Shown: positions 32,223 through 44,460 of the stretch, piece by piece
Position numbering within the stretch: position 1 is the stretch's first letter
How the letters are laid out: the number at the start of each line of letters is the position of its first letter
Origin: Costus lasius
Taxonomy: Eukaryota > Streptophyta > Magnoliopsida > Zingiberales > Costaceae
DNA: 64,000 nt
Reading direction: 5' to 3'
NCBI GenBank assembly: GCA_027563935.2
Contig: CM050451.1
Coordinates: 98,049,565-98,113,564 of the forward strand
Position numbers and translations under genes: made by a program
The notes under the pieces: model-generated
Told to the model about the DNA's origin: nothing
What the model saw: the letters and a program-made list of their open reading frames with translations, nothing else
Databases searched by the model: none

Positions 32223-33988
32223 ATAGGGTTCTTGTAGATTCATATGATTGCTTCATGTTGCTTGTTTGTGATCCTAATATGCCAACGCATGTGATAGATC
32301 TATCTTGAAGTTTCATCATGTTTGCGCTTGTTGCCATGTATCTAGTTGCACATGTCATGTAGATGAAAGCTTCTTACATTGTTGTTGCGCATGTTGTAGT
32401 TGTTTTTACCTAAAAAGTTGTTACATCTTGCACGCTCCATTTAGATCTAATGGCGCCTACTATAAACCCTTAGATGGGTTGATGGGGTTGAAGTCACCTC
32501 TTGGTTAGATCCAATAGTCTGATCAGACCATCTGACAGCCTAAATGGATCGACCAGATGGCACCTGTGCGCAAGCATGAGGTGGCCATAGGTCGATTGCA
32601 TCTTAGGCGTGTAGCGAGGTCTGGTTGAGACAACCAGTGAACACACATGAGTTAGGCCCGGGGTCACACCCGCTTGCCAGAACTCATGAGGGTTGTTCAG
32701 CCCTTGGCGCATGCATGGTTGACCATTAGGTCAACTCGGGTCAGTTAGGACTCGGTGCATGCAAGGGCAGAGGATCTGACCAGATGGATGAGTGGATCCC
32801 TATCAATGGACCATTGTAAGGTTGTAGGGCTCATAAGAAAATTAAAATTGATGCCAATGGGGTTTTCAAAATTTTATTTTCTTGTAAAAGGATCACATGT
32901 TGATTGATGCCATGATGCTTGTCTATTTATTCTTATGTGGGCTGCCCATGTTAAATGTGTGCTGTGCTGGGGCCTGCGTGCCTGGAATTACACTTGGAAA
33001 TTAATTTGTGATCTGCGAATCACATTTTTAATTAATTTATTGTATAATTGACCTGCGAGTCAAACTTGTCTAGATAGATCAAATTGTATTTGATTAGACA
33101 AGAGCACAAAGGCACACATCCTAGAGGGGCATTCACCTGGTGGCGCACCTGAGGTGCTCTTGGCGCTAGGGCTCTGGGTTGGACCAGATGAGATGCAAAA
33201 GTCCCAAGAAGAGCAAGTGAAGACTTAAGTTTCTTAAGGTCTTACTTAGGCTTTGGGCTTTTACCACATAAGATCCATGCTTTCTTTTTATTGCTTATAT
33301 AATTAGAACTGCATGAGTTTATCTTCTGCTATCACCATAGGATTTGCATGATAGTGAAGAAGATAAAAGACCGTTAAAATCCAACGCTAACATATCAAGC
33401 TCGTAAGCCTTCTGACGCGAAACCTCACTGTTCTGACTATCGTTGGAGCCGTGTTGTACCCACTCAGTGGGCACGTCCATCTATCTTCAGACGGTGCGGG
33501 ATTTCACCTGCGTGTTACAGAGAAGGGATTTATCGCTTCTCGTTGCTCAGCATAGCACGTGGTGGTCCAGGGAGTAGGTCGGGTCAGCTTGACCATGTAG
33601 GTTACATATGTGGCGCATATGGTAGCACATGGAGGCAGCCATCTGAGGGATCAGAGACTGTGTTGTACCAACTCAGTTGGCACAGTCTGCTGGATTGCCC
33701 AGGTGAAGGGGAATCGCACGGGTTGGCGATTGGCTGGGACAGCCTACTAGAAATTAGTGCTTGTCATCTCTGTGCATCTTATCTCGCCTGAGCGGGACGC
33801 GGAGACCAAGTATGAAATCTGGATCCCATCTCACTAAAAGAGTGTTACTCTTTCGGACTGTTTACTGGATTTTTCAGTCAGACAAAATAGTGAGAAAAGA
33901 ATCTTTCTTAAGTCCTGGATTGATTCTGAACATTGATACTGACCTTGCTGTTCTTGCATTGTTGTAGATACCTGCAGCAACGAACACC
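32223..33988 (+). other. C2 untranslated leader with structured elements
   Basis: It corresponds to the C1 leader. The three hairpins lie at 32970-32983 (loop CTGCGT), 33007-33024 (loop CTGCGA) and 33048-33063 (loop CTGCGA). The bulged hairpins are at 33450-33475 and 33656-33687, with sequences as in C1. Confidence 0.82.
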
Positions 33989-36900
33989 ATGAGCTTCAAT
34001 GTGCGATCCCTACTGGAAAGGGAGAAGTTTGCTGGGCCGAACTTCTCTGACTGGTTTGGACACCTTAAGATCGTTCTTAAGGCAGAGAGGAAACTGTATG
34101 TCCTCGAGACGGCGATACCGCCGCAGCCCGCTCCGAACGCCGCAAGGGCGGTTCGGGATGCCTATGAAAAGCACGTCAATGATAGCATTGATGTCGCTTG
34201 CCTGATGCTTGCATCTATGACGCCACCGCTGCAGCGTCAGCATGAGGATATGTCGGCTATAGAAATTATAGCGAACCTCAAGATGCTGTATGCTGCACAG
34301 GCGAGGACAGAACGCTATAATCTGACGAAGCTCTTCTTTCAGAGCAAACTGGCTGAAGGGAGCCCAGTGGGAGCTCACGTGCTCAAGATGATTGGGCACA
34401 AGGAGGCTCTGGAGAAACTAGGGCATACCATCAACCAGGAGCTTGCTGTAGACATTATTCTGCAGTCTCTCCCGCCCTCTTTCGATGCGTTCATCATTAA
34501 TTTTAATATGAACAAGATCGATTGTACTCCGGCAGAGCTGCTGAATATGCTCTTGACTACTGAGGAAACTCTGAAGGGAAAGCCTTCAACCTCTGTCTTA
34601 ATGGTTCCTTCCAGGAACAAGAAGAAGGGGAAGAAGGGCAAGGCCCCTGTCAAGAACTATAGTAAGGCTTTGAAACAGAAGGTGAAGCGGTCGAAGGACA
34701 ACAGGTGTTTCCACTGTGGCCAGCTGGGTCACTGGAAAAAGGACTGTAAAGCGCTCCAAGGAGATAAGAGGGGAAGCATCGCTTCTGGCTCAGGTATATA
34801 TGTGACTGAGGTCATGTTATCTTCTTCTACCATTTCATGGGTGTTGGACACTGCATGTGGAGTTCACATTTATTCAAATGTATAGGAACTCAAGAGAAGA
34901 AGGCAGGTGGGACAGCATGAGGTAGACCTACGAGTTGGAAACGGGGCACGGGTTGCTGCTGTTGCTGTAGGAGACTATTTCATTTCTTTACCATCTGGCA
35001 TTGTATTAGAATTAAACAATTGTTATTTTGTACCCAGTATTACCAAGAATATTATCTCTATTCCTGCTCTTGTCAGGAAAGGATTTGCCTTTGAATGCAA
35101 TATTTCAAAGTGTGTTTTAACTTATGATAATATTGTGTATGCAACTGGTTCAATTAACAATGGGTTATTCATGTTGGACATGGAATGTTCTATACAAAAC
35201 ATTGATAATAAGAAAGCCAAGTATGCTGATGACAGCACCTTGCTATGGCATAGTCGTTTAGGCCATATAAACGAGAAGCGCATTAAGCGGTTGCATGATC
35301 ATGGACTGCTGGGATCATTCTCCTACAAGGAGATTGATACATGCAAAGCTTGTTTAATGGGTAAAATGACGAAGTCACCTTTTCCTAATAAAGGTCAAAG
35401 GGCTTCAGGTTTACTTGACCTTATACACAGTGATGTGTGTGGGCCATTTAGTAAACATGCCAGAGGTGGCTATCAGTACTTCATTACCTTTACTGATGAT
35501 TTCAGTAGGTATGGTTATGTCTATCTGATGAGACATAAGAGTAAATCTTTTGACAAGTTCAAAGAGTTCAAGAATGAAGTACAGAATCAGCTAGGCCGAA
35601 ATATCAAAGCACTTCGTTCTGATCGAGGTGGAGAATACCTAAGTCATGCGTTTACTGACTATCTAAAAGAGTGTGGGATTATCTCACAGCTCACTCCGCC
35701 AGGAACACCGCAATGGAATGGTGTGTCCGAGAGGAGAAATAGAACGTTACTTGATATGGTTCGTTCTATGATGAGTCAGGCTACTCTTCCATACTCCTTT
35801 TGGGGTTTTGCACTGGAAACAGCTGCAAAGGTACTAAACCGAGTGCCATCCAAGGCAGTTTCAAAGACGCCATATGAGTTATGGTGTGGGAAACAGCCGA
35901 GCTTGACATTTATCAGGATCTGGGGTTGCGAGGCTTATGTCAAAAAGCTCGCCTCTGGGAAACTAGAGAGCAGATCTGAGAAATGTATTTTTGTCGGGTA
36001 CCCTAAGGAAACTAAGGGTTATTATTTCTACGATCCCAAGGAGAACAAGGTATTTGTTGCTCGGACGGCCATATTTCTTGAGAAGGAGTTTCTTCTGCAA
36101 GAGGCCAGTGGGAGAGAAATAAAACTGGATGAGAATCCAGAAGAAGGACAAAGTAGTCAAGCACAGTTGGATGAGCCTGAGCCGGTTGATCAGGTTATTG
36201 AACAACCTGAGGCTCAGATAACACGGGAACCGCGAAGATCGGGAAGGATCCGTCGACAGCCTGAGCGCTATGACGGAGTCTACATCATTGATAATGATGA
36301 ACCCCTAACTTATGCGGATGCGGTCAGTGGACCGGAGTCAGCTAGATGGCTTGAAGCTATGCGAGCCGAGATGGACTCCATGTCAGATAACCAAGTCTGG
36401 GATTTGGTTGATCCGCCTCCGGGAGTAATCCCTATAGGCTGTAAATGGATCTTCAAGAAGAAGATTGACATGGATGGTAACGTGGTTACCTATAAAGGCA
36501 GGCTAGTTGCGAAAGGTTTCAAACAAATCTACGGGATAGATTATGATGAAACTTTCTCACCTGTAGCCATGTTTAAGTCTATTCGGATTCTTTTCGCGAT
36601 AGCTGCATATTACGATTATGAGATCTGGCAGATGGATGTGAAGACAGCTTTCCTTAATGGAAATCTGGATGAGGATGTGTACATGACACAACCTGAAGGT
36701 TTCACTAATCCATCAGATCGTCATAAAATATGCAAGTTAAAGAAGTCCATTTATGGACTGAAACAAGCATCTAGAAGCTGGAACATTCGTTTTGATGAAT
36801 CAATCTCTGAGTTTGGTTTCATCAAGAACGAAGATGACCCGTGTGTATATAAGAGGTTTAGTGGGAGCGTAATTACATTCCTAATCCTCTACGTCGATGA

Positions 36901-37873
36901 TATCTTGATCATTGGAAATGATATTCCTGAACTGCATGCTGTTAAAGCATGGTTAAGGAAATGTTTCTAGATGAAAGATCTAGGAGAAGCAGCCTATGTA
37001 TTAGGTGTGAAGATCTACAGGGATAGATCTAAGAGGCTTCTCGGGCTGTGCCAGAGTACTTACATCGATAAAGTCCTGGAGAGATTTCATTTAGAGAATT
37101 CTAAACGAGGATATCTTCCAGTCAGACATGGTCTGAATCTTTCGAAGAGTCAGTGTCCACAAACACAGACTGAGAAAGATGAAATGGACAATACGCCTTA
37201 TGCTTCGGCTATTGGGTCCATTATGTATGCGATGTTGTGTACTCGCCCAGACGTTGCTTACGGGTTAAGCGTGACCAGTCGGTTCCAAAGTAATCCAGGT
37301 ATGGCGCACTGGATTGCAGTCAAGAACATTTTAAAATATCTGCGGAGGACCAAAGATATGTTCTTGATATATGGTGGTCAGGAAGAACTCAGTATAGAAG
37401 GATATACTGACGCTTCATTCCAGTCGGACCAGGATGATTTCCGATCGCAATCAGGCTATGTTTTTAGCTTGAATGGTGGAGCAGTGGTGTGGAAGAGTTT
37501 CAAACAGTCAACTGTTGCTGATTCCACAACAGAAGCCGAGTATGTTGCAGCCTCGGAAGCATCCAAGGAGGCAGTGTGGATTCGTAAGTTCGTGAGAGAA
37601 CTTGGTGTCGTTCCTTCGAGTGCAGATCCTTTGGTTATCTTCTGTGATAACACTGGAGAAATCGCACAAGCAAAGGAACCACGGTCGCACCAGAAGTCCA
37701 AGCACATACAGAGACGGTTTCACTTGATCCGGGAGATCATAGATCGTGGCGAGATCAAAATATGCAAGGTTCATACAGATGACAATCTGGCAGACCCGCT
37801 TACCAAGCCTCTGGCGCAGCAGAAGCTTGAGAAGCACTGTAATAATATGGGTTTGAGATTTCTCAACCATTAG
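33989..37873 (+). pseudogene. C2 gag-pol polyprotein with two in-frame TAG codons
   Basis: One continuous frame of 1295 codons runs from ATG 33989 to TAG 37871-37873. It has gag with a CCHC zinc knuckle (NRCFHCGQLGHWKKDC), a protease-like LDTACG, the pre-integrase finger, an integrase core with Asp, Asp and Glu, reverse transcriptase with YVDDILIIGND, and RNase H through the C-terminus FLNH. In-frame TAG codons lie at 34883-34885 and 36968-36970. At both sites C1 and C3 have CAG. A nearby Cys to Tyr change (YSNV for CSNV) precedes the first stop. No frameshift is seen. As read, only gag plus the start of protease would be made without readthrough, so the element's own pol is unlikely to have moved it. 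The intact LTR pair indicates movement, perhaps with proteins from a relative. Confidence 0.96.
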
Positions 37874-37880
37874 ATTAAGT

Positions 37881-37893
37881 GCAAGTGGGAGAT
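37881..37893 (+). other. C2 polypurine tract
   Basis: The purine-rich gcaagtgggagat directly precedes the 3' LTR, where plus-strand priming is expected. C3 has the same sequence at 56244-56256. Confidence 0.85.
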
Positions 37894-39624
37894 TGTTGGG
37901 GTATGCCCTTAAGGCTAATGTTTGAGGCCTTGGGATTGTATGAGTATCATGTAATAAACTCTTATGTTTATAAAGGCATGGTTATTATTCAGGTTGTTAC
38001 CTTGTCTGCTGTAATAAGTGTACTTCTGAATAATGTCTCAAAGCTGTTCAGCTAGGCTGACATGCATATGTCCTTAGTCGAGATATCTTGGTGAACATGA
38101 GACAGCCTTGATATGATTGAGACTAATATGTGTGCTAATCTTATAGGATGCTTCGAGCATGGAATAAGATGTAGACTCATGGGTACATTGGATGTACTGG
38201 ACAGACCCTACTAGGATATTCAATTGCTTGTCACAATGTGAATAATCCTTGTAAGCACCAAGTGGCACATGTCCTTTGACTTGAGATCACTTGTGTTTCT
38301 AAATGATGAATGTCATTATTTTGAGGTAGTTCAATATCATTTGAAACATAGTGATTATAGACTATCTTGGATAATGATCATGAGTCAGGTTAGGACACTA
38401 GTGATAGATAAAGGATTGCCGTCTCCTTGTTCAAGGAGTGTGATGTTCTAAAGGGCCCCCCTGTATGAGATGATTGAGATAGTGTATGGCCATACCCAGA
38501 TGACTATGTTCATCTGATCTAATCATGCTCATCGTATTGGAGTTACAGGCTTGACATGCTTGTCCAATAAGAACATCCAGTGGCAAAGGAAACATGTATG
38601 CCTTGTGAAGTGGATTCACACTTGTGCTGTGGTTTGGGTATAGTCTTGGAAGACTCTTTCCTTTATATCGGGAGACAGTGATGTGTTGCTAGATACCCCT
38701 CACTGATCATGATAACGTGAGTTGTCGTTACCGACATTTAAAGGAAACCCTTAGGGTCGCACAATTTGGTGATATGACTTACTTGAGTCAGATCGGGTGG
38801 ACTGGATTGTTTTGATTCAGTTTAAAGGAGTTTAAACTCTGATTGTAAGTGAGATCCAGTCTGATCATGTTTGATTGATTAGGGCTTGAGATCGGTAAGC
38901 TTCGATCGAGAGTGTGGATGCTGGATCGAAGAGATCAAGAGCATCAAAAGATGAACGGTCAGATTTTGAACCTTAGGGTTTAATTTGGTCTGAACCGATT
39001 CTTGGGCTGATTTGGTTTGGTCATTGGACCAATTAAATTGAACCGGCTCAAATGTGAGCGCTTGGTTCATTTGAGAGGAGAGCTAAGCGTTTGGTTCACT
39101 TCATGTGAACGCATAACGCATGCTTTGAAGACTTGCCAATTTTGGCATGTCGGTTTGGCAAATGTGATGAATGTTGACACATTTCGATCACAAAGTTTTT
39201 GCGAACGCTCATCTCCTCTTTGCTCTTGACGAGACACACATCCTTCGGTGGTGTATGTTGACGAGGAGAAGCATCGGCCAAGAGAGACTTCATCATCTCC
39301 TTCCATTCGACAAGGAAGCTTGGGTGCCTTGCTAGCACAAGTGACGCCAAGCAAGTAAGAGATCTTCACCTTGTGTGTGAACTTTTGGAGGAGATCAAAG
39401 TTGCTCTCTTCTTCCAAGCCGATATCCAACTTCATGGCGTTGGTATGATCCCTTTAAAGATCCTTTCGCTTATACATAAGTTAACCATATGATCTACATG
39501 CGGTCTTGAGGGTGACACCCCTTAAACTAGCACATGCGCCGCCCCCTTTAGGGTTTCACCCTTTGCGCCCCCCTCTTGAAAGGGGTTTTATCCGCTTGCG
39601 CTCCCCCTTGAAGGGGACCCAACA
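37894..39624 (+). repeat. C2 3' LTR
   Basis: It is a 1731-bp copy of 30478-32208, and I saw no difference by eye. Short open frames on both strands occur identically in both copies. Confidence 0.98.
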
Positions 39625-39837
39625 GGGAGGAGCCGCGGGGTGATGCTGGAGGGGTATGTGGAGGCGAAGTGTAGTGGGGAGGAGGGATCAGAGGATGTTG
39701 CGAGGATGAAGAGCCAGACGGATGAGGACCTGGATGAGCTCAAGGGGTGCCTCGACCTCAGGTTCGGGATTGGGTTCAACTATGACAAGATCCCTGATCT
39801 CTGCGGCACGCTCCTAGCGCTGGAGCTCTGCTACTAG
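39625..39837 (+). pseudogene. DUF1685-like plant protein fragment (right of C2)
   Basis: The frame 39640-39837 ends with TDEDLDELKGCLDL, then FNYDKIPDLCGTLLALELCY and a stop. This is the conserved core of plant DUF1685 proteins, whose function is not established. It looks like a partial coding segment, since nothing further of the family is seen. The ends of the original transcript are lost and C2 cuts it on the left. High GC and a partial second copy downstream suggest capture and duplication by a transposon. The family match is made from memory of the motif and could be confirmed by a protein search. Confidence 0.7.
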
Positions 39838-39840
39838 ACA

Positions 39841-40112
39841 GCGTGCCTCCAGCTAGCCTCCCGCCTCTAGCTTGCCTAGATGAGCTCAGGAGAGGAGGAG
39901 GCGGAGGACGACGAGCAGGAGCTAGTGGTGTCGGAGGTGGCATAGGAGGAAGAAGAGGAGATTGTGTGGAGAGGATGGAGGCGTGAAGAGCCATGGCGAC
40001 GAAAGAGTGGTGGGGTGATGCTCGAGGGGTACGTGGAGGCAGCGAGCAGTAGGGAGGAGGGATCAGAGGGCGTTGCGAGGACGGAGAGCCTGACGGACGA
40101 GGGCTTGGATGA
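39841..40112 (+). repeat. Second copy of the captured fragment, degenerate
   Basis: The segment repeats the order of 30361-30477 and 39625-39760: gcctccagc, tgagctcagg (39880), then gggtgatgctcgaggggtacgtgg (about 40012-40035) and gagggatcagag. It contains an additional roughly 80 bp of gga-rich sequence. The DUF1685-like core itself is not repeated intact. Confidence 0.75.
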
Positions 40113-40560
40113 TAACTCTGGACACGTGAAAATCACGTGATCCTTTCTAATGGATTGTATTTCTTTTCTTTGCGGATTGTTAATCCATTTCCTTTTCTTT
40201 TACATCCATTCAAGGAAACAGACTGTTGAGTACAACAACAAAGGAATTAAGATATTATTTCTATTGTCATAAATGAATAAATATTTATGTAGAAAAGTTA
40301 CCTTATTAAATTAAAAATAATATAATTATAAAAGTTTATAATAATAATACATTCATTATTGTATAATAATTCAATTGGGTCAATCGGATTTTAAAGCGAC
40401 CCATATCTTAAATTCTTTAATTAAAATTTCTTGTGTCTCTATTCGACGAGACATTTTTCTCTTTTAATTAAATCTATAATGCTTGATACATAAGCATTAT
40501 TTAGTTGTACCTTATTAAAAACCTACAGTTTAGCCCTGTGCATGAAGTAGTAGCCTTTTG

Positions 40561-40600
<40 letters not shown>

Positions 40601-40870
40601 GCTATCAGCTTGTTGAAAGAGCAGCTCCAAGTGGTAAGATATAAAAATAAATAAATAAAAACTAATAATTTAATAAAATCACTTTTAAAATAGATTAATA
40701 ATTCTATCTTAAATAGAATTAATTTTGTTTTAATAAAACATATTTTGTTTTGTTTTATAATAAAAAAAATTTTATCATGCAATTTAATTTAAATTTCAAT
40801 ATCTCAAATTTTTTTAAATTCATTTAAAAATGATAATGTCATTTATAAATTAGGCTAATGATCCTAACAG
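40113..40870. other. AT-rich intergenic sequence with a (TAA)n microsatellite
   Basis: No gene is visible. A perfect (ATA)n run lies at 40565-40598. The stretch 40140-40210 (tggattg, ccattcaaggaaac) may be a degenerate transposon end facing 30070. Confidence 0.7.
40565..40598. repeat. (ATA)n microsatellite
   Basis: About eleven uninterrupted ata/taa units. Confidence 0.95.
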
Positions 40871-42495
40871 TGGGGGCTAGCCTAGTTTATAGTATAACTT
40901 TTATTTGTATGACACATCTGATGGATCACTCATAAGGGATCCTGGCGTATGGTGGGAATTCTATTTTGGGCCATAGAATTCCTAACACCTCACTATAGTT
41001 GGGAGGTCATAACGGTTGTCATTAAGTATGTCACGACCCATATGAGAAGATCAATGGACAGACAAAGGATTTGCCCATTCCTGAGGGAAGCTTGATATCC
41101 ACGGGCTCCTTATGGTTGCATGACTGAAAGTGTATGGCTATACTCAGGTGAAAGCCTGATTTAGTCATGACCATGAGATTGGGTGAAAACAAGTGGTGAC
41201 ACACTTGTCCAATCAGATATCAGTTTGGCAGAGGCTGTAATGCATCGATACCTTATTGCGATGATGAGAATGTCGATGTCGATATCCATTCTGAAGACTT
41301 GGGTAGTAGCGATGCACTGCTAGGCGCCACTCATACTTGTGATGACCTTAGTTCATCACTGCCAATGTCAGAGGAACCTATAGGGTCGCACACTTTCATA
41401 CTCGAGTTCTTGTATTGATTAGGTAGCCTTATTGATTGAGTTATTGGATAACTAGGATCTATTTGAGAGATTTCATCATCACCAATGGCTTTGATGAGAT
41501 AGAAGAAGCTTATTGAAGCCAAACTTTATTTTTGCTAGGTTGACACAAAGTTAACAATGGTTGAGCCACATTTGACTTGGGTTGCATTGGATTAGATCCA
41601 ATGGCTTAATTAACCTGTGTAATGAACTTTGGGCTAGCCCATTATCCAATGGGGGCCTTCTAATAAGTTGTCATGAAGAGATAAGAGGGCATAAGGGTAT
41701 AATGGGGAGAAAATCTTCATATATGCGCCTAAGGGGTATAATGGGGTTAAGTGTTAGTGCCTAATGCTTCATTAGGCATTTCTTAGCCACCTATGCCTCT
41801 TCCTTGGAAGGAAAGCTTGCCTCTATGGCAAGGCTTCGGGCGCATATGGGTTGGTGGACTTGTATGGCAAGTCCTAGGCGCATATGGTTGATGGCTAGGT
41901 GTTTATGGTAAAGGCTTGGAGTCTTTCCTTACATCTAACCCTTGCCACCCACTCTCCCATTACCCTAGCTGGATTGTCCTCATAACCATGCACCTATATA
42001 CCTTGTCTTGCTGCCCCTTTCTTTGATAATATTCAAATTACATGCGAGAGCAAGAAGCGGGGCAAAAGCAAAGGTGATCTTGGTGCATGTCTTCTTCCTC
42101 ATAGCCGCAAGTCTTCCTCTTTCTTTCCTCTTGGTGCAATAAAAGCAAGAACTTGGCAGCATCATCTCCCTCCTCCTTTCTCTTGGCACTTCATCTCTTG
42201 AAGGTGGCGCAAGTTTTGTAGGAGGATCGCTAAGGCATGGATCTTCTTCCCAAGGTAAGCACCGGGAGTGGAAGAAGGGAACTCGAGCATTGGCTGTGTG
42301 TGAGACTGCAAAGGGTGCATGCTTGGGCGCTTACATTGACATCGCTCCTCTTTGCTCTTAGGTATCTATTCTATCACATCGTGTAGACCCCCTCGCTTGT
42401 AACGATCCTCTAGATTTTTGGGACTGACCTGTTTCGGGGATTTGCTTCCGTTGTGTATGTATGTAAAATTTTAAAATCCCTGTGGTTTCCCAACA
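40871..42495 (+). repeat. C4 copia LTR (left boundary uncertain)
   Basis: The sequence ends cccaaca, directly before gtggtatcagagc, the copia PBS, so it is a 5' LTR on the plus strand. Phrases such as cacacttgtccaatcagatatc, gtgtatggctatactcagg and agggtcgcacac parallel the LTRs of C1-C3, so it is a distant relative. The left end is not fixed because no second LTR is seen. Confidence 0.72.
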
Positions 42496-42496
42496 G

Positions 42497-42508
42497 TGGT
42501 ATCAGAGC
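42497..42508 (+). other. C4 primer binding site, initiator tRNA-Met
   Basis: tggtatcagagc lies one base after the LTR end. Confidence 0.93.
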
Positions 42509-43040
42509 AACTTGTGAGACTCGAACAATATTCTTAATGCTTTTGTATGCTCAAATGCCATTCAAATTTTCAAAAATTATTGTATGCGCATGTTGTTTTT
42601 CTAAAGTAGAAAAATTGTAGGTTTCTTGTTCCTAACTTCTATTCAAAATCCTTTGGTCTTTTGCTTTCTTCACATGGTGGGATAGACCCATATGTGGAAG
42701 AAATAATTTCTCCTCTCATGGTGGGATAGACCCACTATGTAAGACTTGTTGAGATTATGCGGGGTATGGACTGAGTGATTGCCATAATCTTAGCAAGTTA
42801 AGGATTGCAAGTTGGTAACATGTATGCCACTTGTAGACTCCTGAGAGAAATAAAGAACCAAAGATTTGCAATAAGAGGTTGAGGAAGAGAGACATGTTTT
42901 GATGAAAAACTAAATTTTAGCTTTTGTGTTTTTCATGAGCATATAGAAAAGCAAGAGAAAAATATCTTGTTTGTGCATTGTGTTGTGGCCATAGTCAAGC
43001 CCCTTGTACGCCTGTGATGTATTTGTGTTAAGCCTGCTTG
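42509..43040 (+). mobile_element. C4 interior, left of the hAT-like insertion
   Basis: A leader-like sequence follows the PBS. gtgggatagaccca occurs twice (near 42678 and 42722). No gag or pol is found before the insertion at 43040. Confidence 0.6.
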
Positions 43041-44228
43041 TAGGGCTGTCCATTCGGTTTGACCCGAACCGAACCGAACCGGTTTGGGTCAAACCGATTT
43101 TTTTTTATATGTATAAAAAAAATCGAAGCCGAACCGAACCGTATTATGTAAAAACCGAAAATGAACCGAACCGAATCTTTCGGTTCAGTTCGGTTCAAAC
43201 CGAAAAAAAAACCGAATTTAGAATAAATAATCATGGAAACGTGCAGTGGGTGGGAGGCGTAAGAAGCGTGTTGCGTTGCGTTGGCCGGAAGAAAATTCTG
43301 GTCGAAGATCTTTGCCCAAGGTAGGTTAGGGGAAACCGGGGTCGCCTTGACACTACAGTGGCAGCCGAGGGCAGTCACAACGGCGCCAAGATCGCTCGTT
43401 CGACTCGACGGCTAAGAACTTCGGACGTGCTGCAGCAGCAGGTGAAAGCGACCGCACCAGATCCCACGCGCACTTGAGCTTCTCGGCGATCTGGCTGCCG
43501 TCAGAGGAGGAGAGGTGGATGGAGAATCAGAGATTGAGGCGCTTCGATGGCTCGGCGGAAGGGACGATGGCAGGGGTACGACGACGAGTGCCACTGGCAA
43601 TGGCGGAAGGGAGTAAGGGACGATGGCGGAGAGATGGCGACGAGAATCTGAAGCGACAGAGCTTGATATTTTTTCTTCAGAGAAGCAGGCTTGGGCACAA
43701 GTCACATAGCATTAGCTGTGTGAGAACATTTAATGCAAATGCGTGAGACGTCAGACATCGTTTTGATAAATATGTATTTTTTATGTGTATGCTTGAGAGC
43801 CTTTAATGCAAATGCGTGACAGCATGAGACGTTTTGATAATTATATAATTTTTTTATATGTATGCGTGAGAGTATATGCTATAGTAATTAAAGATTTTGT
43901 GACTTTTGTCAGAGCATTAATGCAAATGCATGAGTGAGACGTTTGTATAATAACGAAAAATTTGAAATTGAAAGATTTGATCAAATTATATATGATTCAG
44001 TGCAATTAATGCACCAATAGCCGAATCCTGCATTCGTTCACACGCTATTTCGGGTCGGTTCGGGTTAAAATAAATTTTTTTATCAAAACCGAAATCGACC
44101 CAATGGAAAATTAAATTTTCATAACCCGAACCGAACCCGATTTATGTTGTGTCAACCCGAACCGAACCGACAAAATCGGTTCGGTTCGATTCGGTTTGTC
44201 GGTTTAACCCGACTAATGGACAGCCCTA
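43041..44228. mobile_element. hAT-like non-autonomous DNA transposon
   Basis: Perfect 15-bp terminal inverted repeats (tagggctgtccattc/t at the left, aatggacagcccta at the right) enclose 1188 bp. Directly outside are cctgcttg (43033-43040) and cctgcgtg (44229-44236), an 8-base duplication with one mismatch. Eight-base duplications and TIRs starting with a pyrimidine plus AGGG are hAT traits. Both ends carry dense gaaccg / cggttc subterminal repeats (43055-43215 and 44050-44205). The interior has a GC-rich block (43235-43690), then three copies of taatgcaaatgc at 43731, 43804 and 43918. No transposase is present. Confidence 0.85.
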
Positions 44229-44236
44229 CCTGCGTG

Positions 44237-44460
44237 TTTTTTCTTTTTCAATTGCACGAAGAAGATTAAGTGGCGCATCCTTCATGAAGTCTTGGCATTG
44301 GCACAACTCTTGATGGCGCATCATGCAAGGTGGTGCTTGTTTGGGTTTGACTAAACCATAGGGTTTGAGTGCAACCCCTCTTGGAGCATGCATGGTGGCA
44401 CATCTTGGTTGGTGGCGCAAAAAGCAAGGCATTGGAAAATCGCTGTGACACAAACAACAA
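44237..44460 (+). mobile_element. Sequence continuing C4 after the hAT-like insertion
   Basis: This segment follows directly from the target duplication and presumably continues the C4 interior. Phrases such as ggcgca repeat in it. No coding match; the right boundary is arbitrary. Confidence 0.4.

Larger units (their letters stand above)
30478..39624 (+). mobile_element. C2, complete Ty1/copia LTR retrotransposon, young
   Basis: C2 is 9147 bp with the target duplication gggag at 30473-30477 and 39625-39629. Both LTRs are 1731 bp, and I found no difference between them on reading, which implies a recent insertion. It has a PBS, leader, full gag-pol frame, purine tract and 3' LTR in the expected order. 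Gag-pol nevertheless has two in-frame TAG codons. Confidence 0.98.

Noticed and set aside
30070..40205. Terminal inverted repeats of a gene-carrying transposon around the DUF1685 fragment
   Set aside because: The mirrored tttccttg and gatggat phrases are short and diverged, and no target duplication is visible. It is mentioned only as a possibility.
43050..43215. Dense repeats of gaaccg that could suggest a CRISPR-like or satellite array
   Set aside because: There is no spacer structure, the units are only 6-7 bp, and the same repeats are at the inverted end (44050-44205), so they are subterminal repeats of the hAT-like element.
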